Shown here piece by piece: positions 1-12,921 of a DNA stretch of 64,000 bases (position 1 is the first letter of the stretch; every line of letters starts with the position of its first letter). The notes under the pieces are model-generated. The model worked only from the letters and a program-made list of their open reading frames with translations. It was not told the DNA's origin and searched no databases. Location of the stretch: NCBI RefSeq assembly GCF_037975245.1, contig NC_092574.1:15449713-15513712 (forward strand), written 5' to 3'. Source of the stretch: Apostichopus japonicus. Lineage: Eukaryota; Echinodermata; Holothuroidea; Aspidochirotida; Stichopodidae. A program made the translations under genes and the position numbers.

Positions 1-17
1 TGCAAAGTTGTATGCAC

Positions 18-262
18 GACTATCTGAGCGGAGCGCCACCATTGGTTGGCGCGGAGCGTACTAGAAAATTTTTGGTTTTACAAACCCCTCAGATGGCCGG
101 AAACGGCCCTTCCCGAGTGTTCATTCTGGTTCCCTGGCCTCTTGCTAACTTGAGGCACCTCAATTTTTATGTAGAAAAAAGGCACATTTTTAACCTGAGG
201 ACAAGTGGGGGGCACGTGCCCCCTGTGCCCCCCCCCCCGGTTCCGCCGCCCTTGGTCCAGGT
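18..262 (+). repeat. Dispersed repeat family A, copy 1
   Basis: The module GGAGCGCCACCA-x-x-GGTTGGCG, followed by a stretch ending in AGATGGCCGGAAACGGC, recurs at 13096-13198 in the same orientation and inverted at 56620-56708, 57764-57850 and 63703-63735. A G/C-rich palindrome with a CACGTG core (207-223) and a C-run follow it, as they do inside the hAT-type element at 12922-14161. This copy is therefore probably the remains of a related non-autonomous DNA transposon. Its ends lie outside the window or are not recognisable. No coding potential is seen. Confidence 0.65.
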
Positions 263-299
263 ATACAATTGACTAGTTAGAAAAAAAAATTGATTTCAA

Positions 300-690
300 A
301 AAGCGTGGCAGATAAACTGCGCTTACGGTGGTGTTACACGGAAATATTCGGGCATCATGATGCTAAATAAAGAAAATCATGGAATCGTCGGGCAAAAATT
401 TGAAAAAGATTCGGGCAAGCTACTGCATATTTATATATATATATATATTTCCAGAGGACAAGAAATTCGGGCAAAAGTCCTTAACAATTCGGGCAGCCTA
501 AGAGGAGAAAAAAAAAATATATATATTTATTTTATATATATATATTTATTTATATATATATTTATATATTTATTTTTTTTCTCCTCTTAGGCTGCCCGAA
601 TTTTTCAGGACTTTTGCCCGAATTTCTTGTCCTCTGGAAATTTGGGGGGCAGTCTGCCCCCCCTGCCCCCCCGCCTCGTACGCCTATGGA
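300..690 (+). repeat. Dispersed repeat family B with a large hairpin
   Basis: The stretch has repeated TTCGGGCA words and ends in a G/C-rich block that finishes with CGTACGCCTATGG (677-689). The same terminus occurs at 57293-57308, and inverted at 63962-64000. The internal 448-640 hairpin is listed separately. It is probably a non-autonomous DNA element. The left end is not resolved and no target duplication could be assigned. Confidence 0.5.
448..640. repeat. Long near-perfect inverted repeat (hairpin)
   Basis: The left arm 448-515 and right arm 573-640 are reverse complements over 68 bases with two mismatches by eye. They surround an AT-only spacer of about 55 bases. The arms start at TTTCCAGAGGACAAG and run inwards to an A-run/T-run. 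The arms carry the CGGGCA words typical of family B, so the hairpin is part of that element. Confidence 0.85.
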
Positions 691-1084
691 TTGGAGTATA
701 GAATTAAAAATGGATTAATGGTCAACCGGCGGCGGCGCTAGGACCTAAAAGAGGCGCAATATGACGTTTCGGACGAAACTATAGCACCTTTTGCGACCAC
801 AAGGAAATCGGTGTCTTCGGCACCTCAATCTGACGCGTCGGGCCCAGTGGCGCATCGGATCCCGCGAACCAATACGCCCCTGTATGGGAAAGACCACATA
901 TAGTGGCAGCTGAAAAGAAATTTGTTACCGTAGTCCGCCGAAATCGTATACGTGGAATGATGGAATTATGCGAAAGGTGTACAATATGAAACATATCAAT
1001 AAATCAAATCTAAGGGACAAAAAAAAAGATGCCCGTGTTGGGCTAGTAGAATTCAACCACGGAGGTGCACTGAAACACCGTTGT
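691..1084. other. No gene recognised; locally GC-richer stretch
   Basis: Bases 715-970 are GC-richer than their surroundings. The plus strand has one open stretch (about 862-986) with protein-like codon composition that I cannot assign. It could be a decayed mobile-element coding fragment. No splice sites or start support a gene. Confidence 0.4.
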
Positions 1085-1215
1085 AATCACATAGCCCATG
1101 GTTAGGGTGTAATAATGTATGTATGTATGTATGTATGTACATACCACCATAATATTTACATCCTAACCATGGGCAATGCAATCACATAGCCCATGGTTAG
1201 GATGTCAGTATTATA
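1085..1215. repeat. Direct and inverted repeats around (ATGT)n
   Basis: The phrase CACATAGCCCATGGTTAGG occurs at about 1088 and again at about 1184. Its inverse, CCTAACCATGGGC, lies between them at about 1161. An (ATGT)n microsatellite occupies about 1114-1142. The layout suggests local duplication and inversion, or a small foldback element. Confidence 0.6.
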
Positions 1216-4200
1216 CCAGAATATATCGTCCATGCATGCAGAATGCCCAGGAGTGGCACCCACTTTTAAGGGGCCGATTATCACACAAATCATTCCTATT
1301 GGGGGATTTATAGAGTGGACACAAACAAAGGGAGTTGACGAAGATAAAAACAAAAGGTAGACTATGTTAAAAGATCATCAGCATTGCTCTAATTACGCAA
1401 GAATCTCATATTATGGTCACTCGTAGTGTGCAACCTGCGAGAAGCATTATGCAACCATATTTTGGAAGTAATTTCTCAGAACATGTTTATATTTATTAAG
1501 GATGTAGTCGCTGATGTCTTCAAATAAGTTCGGGTTGGGGAGGTGGCCATGGAACGAGAATTCAAAACGCTATTTTTGAACAGTATTAGCAATAATTGTA
1601 GGACGTTTTAATATATGTAAGCGTAATTAACGACCAACCAAGGAAGCTGAAGTAAACGTGATCGTTGTCTTGGTAACCAAGAAATTACTTCCACTTAGTG
1701 AGCTAAATGCTTGCGCTAAACACGGAGTTTGGGGGCCACAGTCCTGTTAAAGTTTTTAATTTTAGTAACAAAATGTCCAGAGGGGGGGGGGGTGGAAGAA
1801 ATCCTTTATCAAGAAACACATGGACGGAAAATAATTGAGGAGCCCTACTGCAAAGATTCAAAGTATTTACAACAAAAAAATGTCACAATTAAAAGCCGAG
1901 CACCAGCTTTGACGAACAAGGTTTTAATAGTATAGTAGATGTAAAAGATATTATGTGAACACGGAAGCAGATACTTAGTGTCCGTATATATGGACTAGAT
2001 GCCTCCGTTCCACCCCTTCCTTTCGTGAAAACCCTGAAAGTAGCCTCTTTTCGGCAGATTACACGTGTCCTGCTTTTGTTAATGAAAACAAATTCAATGT
2101 TTTAAAATTAAAATATGTACTTTTTGTTGGTAAATAAAAATTGCCCTATTGTTGAAAATTGAAAGAATTTATGCTGAATAGTTGCTTGCTCTATGAAAAG
2201 CATTTAAATAATATATACGAAATTTACATATGACTCATTTAGTTAGGTAGCTTGAAATGTAACCAATGGGGGTTAATTTGTAATTTGTAATCTGTAATTC
2301 TGAACAACTGTCCTCTGATTATATATCATCTTAACATACAGACTGGACAAGTGTAACTTAACTTGTACACTAATAAACTACCATATAATATCAATCTTGT
2401 CTGTTCGCGCGCGAGCCTCGTTGACCTCGTTGTTGACCTCATTGACGATTCTATAAAGTAATATGATAATGACTTTTACAAACTGCTCCAAATTTTGAAG
2501 TCCCATTATGTGGGGGTGTTAGTTGCTGGTTTGAGAAAAAATATCACATTTATTGTTATACAAACTAATATAAACTGGTCCAGAAAGTCCAACGAGTCGC
2601 AAAAGTTCAATAAATAGAAATAACCTTCCCCTGTACTATGATCTATGTATACGTTATTTCGACTTTCAAATTCATTGACGCTATATAGACCAGAACTCGC
2701 ATTAGACCCTTTCGTATATAACCTCAAGAAAAGAAACATAGGCAAGTCACATCCTCACTTCCTTAGTATTTATGAATATATTTCTTTAAAAATTATTTAC
2801 ATTTTTTAACACATTTGAAAATAATATAATCAAAAATTCTTCAGATGTTTAATCTCAAATACTTCCTTTGACATATATGAGATCTCCTGACATATGTTTT
2901 GGTTGAAAGTCATGAAATCCCACAAAATATTTAGAGAAAAAAACAAAGACTTCTCAGGAATGTGTGGATGTGACATCACAGCTAGTCAGATTTCAGCAGT
3001 TTCTACACAATCTGATAATCTTTACACTTGAATATCTCTTTAACCGAAAAAGATATTTGAACAGTTTTTTCACCATTGTGTTTCTTTTATTGTCCTCTTT
3101 CATTTAACATAAACATGTATGACAACTAAACCAATCCTTTAAAATAATTAATTATTTGAAGTTCTCTCTATTGCATCTAAATTTAATGTGCGAGCTAAAA
3201 TGATATTGTTCTGAAGCACGCCAGACTGAATCTTTGAAACAAGAGTTCGTCCGTATATCATCATCTCTTCCGACGAATGAGTGACGTCACCTATAGGACA
3301 GTCGAGGTGGATGTCATCCGAGAATTAAAGGAGTAGTCCTAACAAAGGAGTACAAAGACTAGTGTAGCAAATATCAAAAATGAAAACAACATGTGATATA
3401 GAACAATGTAGAAATATATGTATAACTATGTTAGTATAAGATTCTTAAAAGATTAACACATAACATGAATAAACAATGACTAGAATTATATTAAAGGTTC
3501 CAAATGATCAGACTAGATGAATATTACAGCATAATAAATGAAAGAATTCCTGTACAGTTGAATTCTTTGTTTCAGCAAAGTATACTGATCCCTGAGGTTT
3601 CTGCGGGATTGACTAAAAAAGCCCGTATAAGTGGGAAATGTAATGGGTGGTTTTTGACATTCCTAATTTTGTCCCGCGTCATTCTCATGAATTTACTCCT
3701 AGCAGCTGTAGTCACAATTAGTCTCTCAATGACTGGTAATCTATATTCAATGTCTGTGATGTCAACTTAGGAAACTTTATCAAGCCACACTTTTCCCTTT
3801 AAGATATATCTCGGCCGATGTTATACGGACTGAATCATGTTTTAGATAGTTTTTGACTGGGAGTTTCTCGTTGCTTTGACGCAGAATCAATTCCCGATGA
3901 ACGCAATGTAAGCATCTGGTGACCTGAGAAAGAAAAGAAAAAAAAGGAAGGAAAGTTGATTACTTTTGAATAAGGGTATATTTTGAGTTCCATATTGTTC
4001 CACTTATTATTAACGTATGTCTCAATTGTTCCATGTATCATACATGCTATCTTCTTTGTGTGTACTTTATTTTGGGGTTTTATTTAGTTGTCGTCACTAA
4101 GTAATGGTTTTTGTCTTCATCGACATTTAAAATAATATGCATGAGTTAAAATATGGTGACTATAAAGTCACTCGACGATAAATTAAACGACGTACACTTG

Positions 4201-4489
4201 GTTGCCTTCTCAAATTGTGATCGATGTGTTTTATGGTAATAAATTAAGCAACAGTTGATTTTAAAACACAGCCCATGAAATGCATGAATGTCCACCACTT
4301 TGTAACATTGATTGATTTATTTGGTTTCATCACGTGAATATAAACAATGTGGATAGTAAGTCCTCTAAAAAACCTTCGGATGGCTTAACAAAGTAGAGGA
4401 CTCCCTGTAAATGGCATCAAACTATTTCTTCTTCTCTTTCTGTTTGTTATTTAAAAAACGTTTGTCTACTAGTGAATTCTAAGCGAGTC
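1216..4489. other. AT-rich intergenic DNA, nothing recognised
   Basis: No homologous open frame, RNA gene or transposon end was recognised on either strand. Short open frames here are below what chance gives in AT-rich DNA. There is a G-run at about 1781-1791, short tandem GTTGACCTC words at 2425-2445, and a GTGACGTCAC palindrome at 3281-3290. Confidence 0.5.
3281..3290. promoter_or_regulatory. CRE-like palindrome GTGACGTCAC
   Basis: Perfect 10-bp palindrome containing the CREB/ATF site TGACGTCA. The same 10-mer occurs at 4507, 12787, 29362, 31930 and 59923, and the 8-bp core also at 11293 and 24451. Only the sequence match is seen; no adjacent gene start supports a promoter role here. Confidence 0.3.
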
Positions 4490-4990
4490 CGCGGCCATTT
4501 CAATACGTGACGTCACTAAACAAAACGCGAGTGAAACCCAAGTTGGAAAGGGAATCATTCCGTAGAACGCATATTAATACTATGTATAGTATAGTTCCTT
4601 TCTTCCTTCGGTGCTCGCAACAGAGGCGACAGCCATTTGGAACAATTCTTCTTATGCTAATGCCCCTCTATATGTTATCATCCCACATTATGCTTCAAAG
4701 CACCCGTACTGACAGTACAAACAGTTCTTAATCTTTATCTGTATAGCAAAATGATAATAATACTGATCGTACTGTCAGTACGAGTACTTTGAAGCGGAAC
4801 CCTGAAGCACAATATAGTCAAATTTCCCAACTGGGCGTAAGCGGCCTCAAAACTATATGCAACCTTTTGAGTGCCTCTCAAAGTAGCTATTTTTGCCTTC
4901 CATGTATACATTGTTTTTGGCATGTTTGCAAAACATGTTACCAAACATTGCAAAACGTGATACCATTATTAAACAAAAATTAACTTTACA
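4490..4990 (+). repeat. Dispersed element with inner inverted repeat, copy 1
   Basis: This stretch is recognisably related to 18060-18500. Shared landmarks in the same order are ACAATT..TATGCTAATG, a CTGACAGTA block, TTTATCTG, the inverted block TACTGTCA, TTGAAGC, and CAAATT-x-TCCCAACTG. Here 4692-4718 and 4769-4795 are inverted repeats with two mismatches in 27. It may be a MITE-like or regulatory repeat. Boundaries are approximate. Confidence 0.6.
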
Positions 4991-6725
4991 ACCTTGAAAA
5001 CTCAAAATTGATGTATAATGCATGCAATTTAAAAAAGTGGAGAACCACTAACGTGTATATACCTGCAGTATATATTATCCCGGTCCCGCCGCATTAATGA
5101 AAGTATTCGCCTCTAGCCTTTAGAAATGGAATGGAATGATATTATATGTATGTTTTTACATATACCTGGTTGTACAAATACGAACTAGAGAGAGCCTCCT
5201 GAATTCATCCTAAAAGTATGTTCTTTGTAGCTATAGGATATTTAAAGTGACTTTGTACTGTATCCCAGCGTAGGAGAGGGAAAGCGAGAGAGAGGGGGGG
5301 GGGGGGGTGGGGGAGGGACAGTGGTCATTTAGACTTTAGAGGACCTAGGAAAATATAGTGAGGGCCCGGGGAAACGTGGAATAAAGAATCATGTATTCTC
5401 ATTTGCATGATAATTTAAGGACAAATAAAGAGTACGAAAGGGGCTCGAAATAGCCTCGAAGCCTCTAAATGGGTCTCGTTAAATATGATTGTTTACAGGC
5501 TTAGCGGCTTACATATGCAACAGTAATTAAAAGTGTTAAAAGTTAATATCTTTATTTGTATGTTATATTTATATACCACGATGTACAAATTTAGGTTGTC
5601 ATACCAGTATAAACTTGCAGAACACTTTTCTTGTTTACGAGCCCTCCCCCCTCTCCCCACCCCAAAGGATGGTTCCGAGAATTTGAGCCAACGGGTCGCA
5701 ACTGTTAGTCAAGTGAGGCAGTCAAACAGACCTTTGTGGTTTGTATACATTCATTGCTTCGTGTCAATTGCATCTAGAATGATGTCAGGATCAAGAACCC
5801 CAGCTCACTCTTGAACCGTGGCCCCTGAATTCCTAGCTACGCCAAGGCTGGGTAAACTGGTCACTAACGGTCTGCTATGAAACACACTGATTAAATTAGT
5901 AGACTATAGACTGGCGTACATCGTAATAATAGCACCCCCACCCACCCCCAACCCCAACTCCCTCACAAAAAACAAGCTGTATTACTCTACCATTCACGTT
6001 TACATGAGATAAATGAAAATATTTAGAAGGATATTTTAGTTCGGTTCATTTTTTTTCCGTGTAATACCAGAGTAGATTCGGTAAAAAAATGCCGGAAGCT
6101 AGTGTCGATCAAATTCGAAATAAATGAATTCCATTCAGTACGGTTTTATAGCTTCTTGAAGCTTTTCTAGATGATATTCTATCCTGAAAAGAAAGAATGT
6201 TGTTGAGTTTACTAATCTTTACGCTAAACTATTCATTATACGCTGCAGGGATGATATGCAGCGGGTGTAACGGCAGGAAAATTACGTCATGAAGTAGTCG
6301 ATAATTACAGCGATGACGTAATGAAATTTGAACCCCCAACGATTTTGTTTTTGTCTATAGTATGGATCGTCGCCGAAGATTCTTTTCGTCAATGCTTTAG
6401 GGTAGAAATTGTTTTCATTCATGCATTAAATTTTCAGTTTAAATAATCGAGCGTATACTGTGGGATGTTAGTTGCACAACAAGTTCAAGTTTATTTCTCA
6501 TATGGCTACAAAACTGAAGTATATGTAGTAATTAATAACAAATATGGAATGATGATATGTGATGGATACTGTAAATAAAAATGCTGTTTACCAAAGCCGG
6601 TGACCACTTGGTCAGGAAAAAAAAAGAAAAAAAAAGGTTTATACGGGAAAACAAACAAACTAGTCTGTTTCACTTCCCCAGTTTGATGCAATGCAATGTC
6701 ATATATCCACTTGCTACACATTCAA
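4991..6725. other. Intergenic, nothing recognised
   Basis: No gene or element was recognised. There is a G-rich run at about 5294-5315 and a C-rich run at 5933-5962. Short open frames are not conserved-looking. Confidence 0.5.
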
Positions 6726-6727
6726 TT

Positions 6728-6729
<2 letters not shown>

Positions 6730-6762
<33 letters not shown>

Positions 6763-6868
6763 AAAGAAAACCAGAGAAATTAGATATGAGTCATATCTTA
6801 TAAGTCATATCTTATTTCTCTGGTTTTCTCTAATAATATTTTCTTTTGGAGTAAAGGTGGATTTTCGT

Positions 6869-6960
<92 letters not shown>
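6730..6960. repeat. (AT)n microsatellites flanking an inverted repeat
   Basis: (AT)n tracts occupy 6730-6758 and about 6874-6959. Between them, 6757-6789 and 6805-6837 form an inverted repeat with about two mismatches in 33 (core AAAACCAGAGAAAT). The long open frame crossing this region encodes only alternating Ile-Tyr and is an artefact of the microsatellite. Confidence 0.85.
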
Positions 6961-6962
<2 letters not shown>

Positions 6963-9900
6963 TATATAACACCATTAGAGGAAAGATTTGTGTTACTATA
7001 AAACTCCCCGTGCATTCATGTATACTAGACAATGTGTTACTGTGCTAACATAGGGTTGAATCAGAGATCTGTCATGATGACATCATCGACCAGTTTGAAC
7101 TATCAGTAACGAATAAACACCTCCACGTCCATCCCGCTGCCCCCACTCCCCCCCCCCCCCACACACACAAACACGCAGGGAACAAGATGTTTAATAGAGA
7201 TCGCCACCAACTAATTTAAATTCATATGCAGGATGTAGAGCTAAGGGTATGTATTTTTAAAATAGGACATTTTGGACCAATTTCATATTTGCAATTTCAC
7301 TGTGATTTAATCATTTTTATACGAATCAAAACATCAAAGGGTGGAAGCTCAGATCCCTTCAATAACCTGTAAGTAGACTGTAAAGTTTCCCGCTAAGAAT
7401 ATACTTAGACTGTACTTAATACCGTTACTTCAATACTCCCCTAATCCCATGGTTTCAATCACCCATTCGTCTAGTTTATAGATTCAAAACAGATATGATT
7501 GTAAATCGTTTATATAGCACTCCCAGGGACAGGACACACTACAGAGAAAACAACAGTATGTAGTCTGCAGCCTGACACGAATATATCACAATGCCCACAC
7601 ATTGAGGCATTTCTCAAGTTAAGAAAAACATCTTTGCGTAGGTTGCAAGGGTATACTAATGCACAATCTCATCTCATCTAATGTAAGAAACAAACGGTTA
7701 TCAGGAAATTGCAATGTCCATTAAGTCAATTATGTGGTTAATATGCTACACAAGTGGTCTACTGGAATGACAAAATGTGCGGGGGGGGGGGGGAACAAAG
7801 AAAATATTATAAAATATATTATCATTGCCATTATAATCATATTTATTATTATTGATGTTGTTACACCGAGATGACAATTTCCTTTTTAAAATATTCCTCC
7901 CACGGGGCCACTAATGGGAGCTTTTGTGTCATTTTACATGTTGGATGTCTCGGATGAGAACTATATTAGAGTTTCACCTTTCCATCTTACCATCGCGTGA
8001 TATTTCAATGCCCGCAGACAAACAGTGCAATTTACATTTGCCGTTCTGAAATTATATAAACTACAGTACATCGATCGACGACTCGACAGAATATTTGTCA
8101 ACATATTGTGAATGTTAACGATGAAGTCCCCCTACCCCCCCCCCGACACCATTCACACAATAGGTCTATCACAAATCTCGGTATAAGATGCTGGTTTGTA
8201 GGTGTGAAAGATGATTGTTTCCAAGCTTAATGGGAAACAATATCATTTCGATGCGTCCATTAGGCACAGTTCCATAGACTGTTCGTTATGTATGTCATTT
8301 GATATCATCTGTATAATTTTGATTTGGAGTGTGTGTGTGTATGTCATCGGGTACTTGAGAATCATCTCAGACGATTAATTTATAGTCAGATTGTTTTTGG
8401 TCTTGAATTTTCCAAGAAAGTAGATGTTTTATAGTAAATACCAGTCTTAAAGACAGTCAGCTTTAGATGATACGAAGTAACTAGAATGCTTTACTTCCGT
8501 GGTAACGCCATGAAAACCAACACAATAATTTCTAGTCCGGTTTGTTTCTAAGTCTCACTTCTCATTTCAGAGAAATAATATCTGAGGGTCATCAATGCAA
8601 GTGACTGAACTACTTAGTCTAACACATAGCAATGCAGTTAGTGTCAGTTTCGTCAGATGCAAAAACATAACTTATATCGGAAATACATATTGGCTTTTAC
8701 GGCCTTTAATAACATTGTTTACATTGTGTTGATGATATCATCCAAGCGTGTTCTTTGGTCCATATGAAGTGAATAGACTTATTAATAACTAATTGGGAAA
8801 AGGAACTCCTCCTGGAAGATATTTTTCTTTCTTCGACCATTTTGGAGAGAGATCAAGGCTTTTATGTGTTTTCTTTTTACACACCATTTGATGGCTTGCG
8901 TAAATTTTTAATATGCCATTAACGAGCTACATTTTCTTCAATTTTTAATGACTTTCTCTGTTTATTACAATATTTATTTTCTGCAAAATGAGATGGCTTT
9001 CTTTCTCTTTTTCTGCCTATATTTTGTTTGTTTTGCAATTGCATACTTAGTTAAAGCATTCTAGAAATCTTTGCCTCAAATTCCTACGTTATCGCTATCG
9101 AGGTATTAACAGTTGAAATTAGCAAACTTTGACCCTTTATTTGCGTGTTTGGACCATTGCCTGCAACTTTACCATCATATATATAGGCCTATACGGTATC
9201 AAGTATAGACTATCCAAGATGGCTGAAGTTTATCATAATGGGTTACATCCCAATTGTTTTACATACTAACTTAAATATAGTTTTTGAAGAAAACAAAACT
9301 TGTCAGTGATAATCTGTGACATCACACATGTTTGCTTCAAGTTCACCTTTTGTCAGAAAATGTGTCAACTTAAAATGTTTTTATCTCAAAAATTATGTTG
9401 TAAGAATTGAATGCAAATTCCATTAGGATGCTCAGAATATGTTCCTCTTTTTCATCAGTAAAAAAAAATGGAAATTTCACCTGGGCTATCCCTATTAATC
9501 GAATATGTCTTCAGTTTTCGCCTGAATGAACCTTTAAGTTGGTTAATGATATAGGTGAGGGTTAGTAGGGTAGTTTACCGTAGTTAGTTCAGAAGCTACA
9601 TACAAGCCTATGTAGCTAAGCGTTGTAAGAGGGACGAATACTGGAAGAACAGTGTAGAATAATATAAAGGTAGATAAAACTGACGTGTATTATATTATGG
9701 TAGCGCCATGACGTACCGGTATTTTTTTCCCGATATTAAGATATTAAAGATATAGATATTGATAGATATTTACAGATATTAAATCTGTAAAATTATCGGT
9801 AGGTGTAGGAATGTTGGAACCTTTCTACATGCGCATACATGCGACACTGCGATTAATCGCATCTTATTGTTCGAGTACATTAAAAAGTTATGCTACAGGT

Positions 9901-12900
9901 CATTCACTTCCTGCGTTCCCCTCCCCCCCCACCCCCACCCCCATATGAAACTGAGTCTGTGTTGGATTCCCTGATATACTTGAGTGGTCACGTGGACCAT
10001 AGACCTGACAACAGAAAGGTGCACTCTAGTGACATCTGCAAGAAGATCATGTTATATGTATATATAGCTTACAAGCTCTAAACCATACAGTATAACCGTA
10101 AGTTCATTCAGGATATAAGAGTAAAATGGATGGTTTCGCGGGAATTATTCGGGTGGAAGTACTTTCATATACATTTGATGTGGGTTACTTTTGCAATTTT
10201 GAGATTATGGTAAAGATATGATCAACCGTGCTTTGTTTCTGTATGGTAAATCGTCTGACCACTTCACATATTATTACATACCCCTTAATCTTGTCTTTAA
10301 TCTTGGTGGAGGGGGGGGGGGGGGAGTGGGCATGAGGGTTAGGCAGATGGGGTTTTGTATCCTTTCCACAGAATATATTTATATTTGTAGATGTCCAACT
10401 AAGGCGGCCTAGAAAGGTTGACTTGTATCTATCGAAATGTCGTTTGTATTTCTAGAAGTGTTGACTTTTTAATCTCCAAATGTCAACTTATCAATTTAAT
10501 ACTTTGCCTCCCGTCTATTTGCAATGTCCCTTCTGTGCTACCATACCAAACAAGAATTTTACACAGGCTATTTCAGCCGACTTGTAACGTTTCAATGAGC
10601 TAGGCTAATATCAAATATTAGTTTTAATGCATTTTCCATGATACTTCATTCAAGCGTAATGATCAAAATTAATAATTTGAGTATTTTTGGAGCGTTTTTT
10701 TTTGTATTTCTAATGACACAGCTGATTGGTCCAGCAGCAGTCATAGACAATGTGCAGGGCAATACAATGGACGGGGCAGAAACTATGGGCGGGCAGAGTC
10801 AATGAACAGTTTGTAGAAACGTGATTCCACTCATAAAACTTGAAACAGAGACTCAATGACATGCACTGAAGATGTTTAGTACAGTAGTTATACAAAGAAG
10901 ACAAAATGTTGAAAATCAGAGTAAAAATACTGTTTCCAAGAAGAATTATCGAAATATCGTAAATTTCTTTTACTCGTCGATATCACAACATCCCATATAA
11001 TCAGTTTGGTGTATTATGATTTGCAACTGAATCACAAGAAGCATTTCTTCTTCTTCTTCTCCTTTTGTTTTATTGGTATTATTGTTTTGGAATTAAAGGG
11101 GTGGGCTGGGGTGAATTTTAACGGCTATAGAGAACAACTAAGTGCATATGCTGTTGGTTCGTTCCTTGAGCATTCAGTAGGGCATAGTTTATCCCTATAG
11201 TAATAAGTGCAACGATCTATTGCAGAACTCATATAAACATAACTTTTTCATGATATCTTACAAGGAAAACATCGGCTCGTATCCTGTTACGATGACGTCA
11301 TCCATCATACCTCAATCCAGTTTTGCATTCATGTTTACAGATACTACGTACAGAGGCAGCTATATGCATTTTAAGAATTCAAGGACACAACTTAACAGTA
11401 ATTATAGTCTGATGACTTTCCAAAATTATTTCAACTTTTTATCATTGACTATTTCAATAACAAAATCATTTATCTTTGTGTGTTTTTTTTTAAAACAAAT
11501 GTTTAAAACTTTCTAACATTGTTATAACAAACTATGTCTGATAAGAAGGAGCATAAGGCAAGGAAAGGGGAGATGGGAGGAAAGGAAATAACACCGTTAT
11601 GCAACCTATGTCATATATACTTTGCACTAACAAAATGGATAAATTGCTCAGAAATATATAAAAATAAATAAGTACAAGACAAGTAGACCGACCACAGCAG
11701 TAACGTAAATCCAACTCATTGTATAATTCCACGTGCAGACTTTATATACGTGTTAAATACCAAACAGTTACGTAATCAATTATAACAATACAACTGAAGT
11801 AAAACACATTTGCATAAATGCCAACGGAAACAGGTGTAGGGAGTAGAAGTATAGTTAAACAAATAATAATTAGATGTCACATATTGCCAATCAAAATCAA
11901 ATTTGTCAAATAGAGTTGCTGCTCTTGTTTTAATACTGCTGACAACATTTCAAGCCCCTTGATCATGATACATAATACATCATAATACATAATACATCAC
12001 TTTTCTGGTATTTTAGTTAATGAAGTCTATAAGAAGAGCGGGAATTCGCATAACAGCCTCGGTAGTGACTACTGCCTTAGGAGAAGTTATAAAGGGTTAG
12101 GGACAGTCAACAACATCATAACAATATTGAGCCCGAAGTCACTCTTCGCTAATTGGATTCAACCTTCTTAATGGCGTTCACGATCGACATAATCTTATCG
12201 GCCTTTTTGCTAAGATCATGTTTAGCATTATGTTCCCCTTCTGGGGGAATCGTGATACACACCTGACGATGATCACACAGACACAGTCTCTATGCAAGAG
12301 GACTGGTGTTGAGAGCGGATCAGTCGTTTGGTTGTTTGGTTTTTCGTGCCCAGGTTCTTTCCTGGGTCACTTTTCTTAAAAAGTATGATTGTCATAATAT
12401 ACAATAAGTCGTAACCATGGTGATTATTTGAACGCAATGCTACATTTGTACCGTGAAAGTTGCAGATTCAGTTGGCTGCATGTGAGTCAAGTGGATGTTT
12501 TCTGCTGGTAGCCAGTTATTGGATGGGGAATAAGGGCATATACAACACACTAACCGACACTTGAGTTTATAACTCAACAGTTATACTGTCTACATGGAAT
12601 GACAGACGAACAATTATTGTTACTATCATCTAACCAATTGGGAAAACTATGGATGGTAGTATATTCATAAAGGTTATTGAAAGAATATGTGGGAATACTC
12701 AACACTATTTAATGCCAGACTATTTTTAAACAGGTACAACCGATCATCCCCAACAGAGGTTTGCTATAGGAAAACGATGTGCACATGTGACGTCACAGCC
12801 ATGATCGTTATTTTGAAGTCGTTTTGTTTTGTATGCACTAACTCCATTTAATGTGGCCATATACTCCATTTAATGTTGACATTTAATCGACCAATCACAG

Positions 12901-12921
12901 TCCAGGAAAATGTGGTGACGG
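6961..12921. other. Intergenic, no gene recognised
   Basis: There are no recognisable coding segments in nearly 6 kb. Minor features are mononucleotide runs at about 7149-7162, 7781-7793, 9920-9945 and 10312-10326, a (GT)n at about 8330, a GATATTA-type short tandem at 9730-9785, a CATAATACAT tandem at 11970-11998, and CRE-like palindromes at 11293 and 12787. A stretch at about 12330-12400 resembles 19185-19245 (TTTTCGTGCCCA followed by GGGT-ACTTTTC), so it is probably another dispersed repeat. Confidence 0.45.

Noticed and set aside
6581-7048. 155-codon plus-strand open frame
   Set aside because: Its middle is Ile-Tyr alternation from an (AT)n microsatellite; no protein signal outside it.
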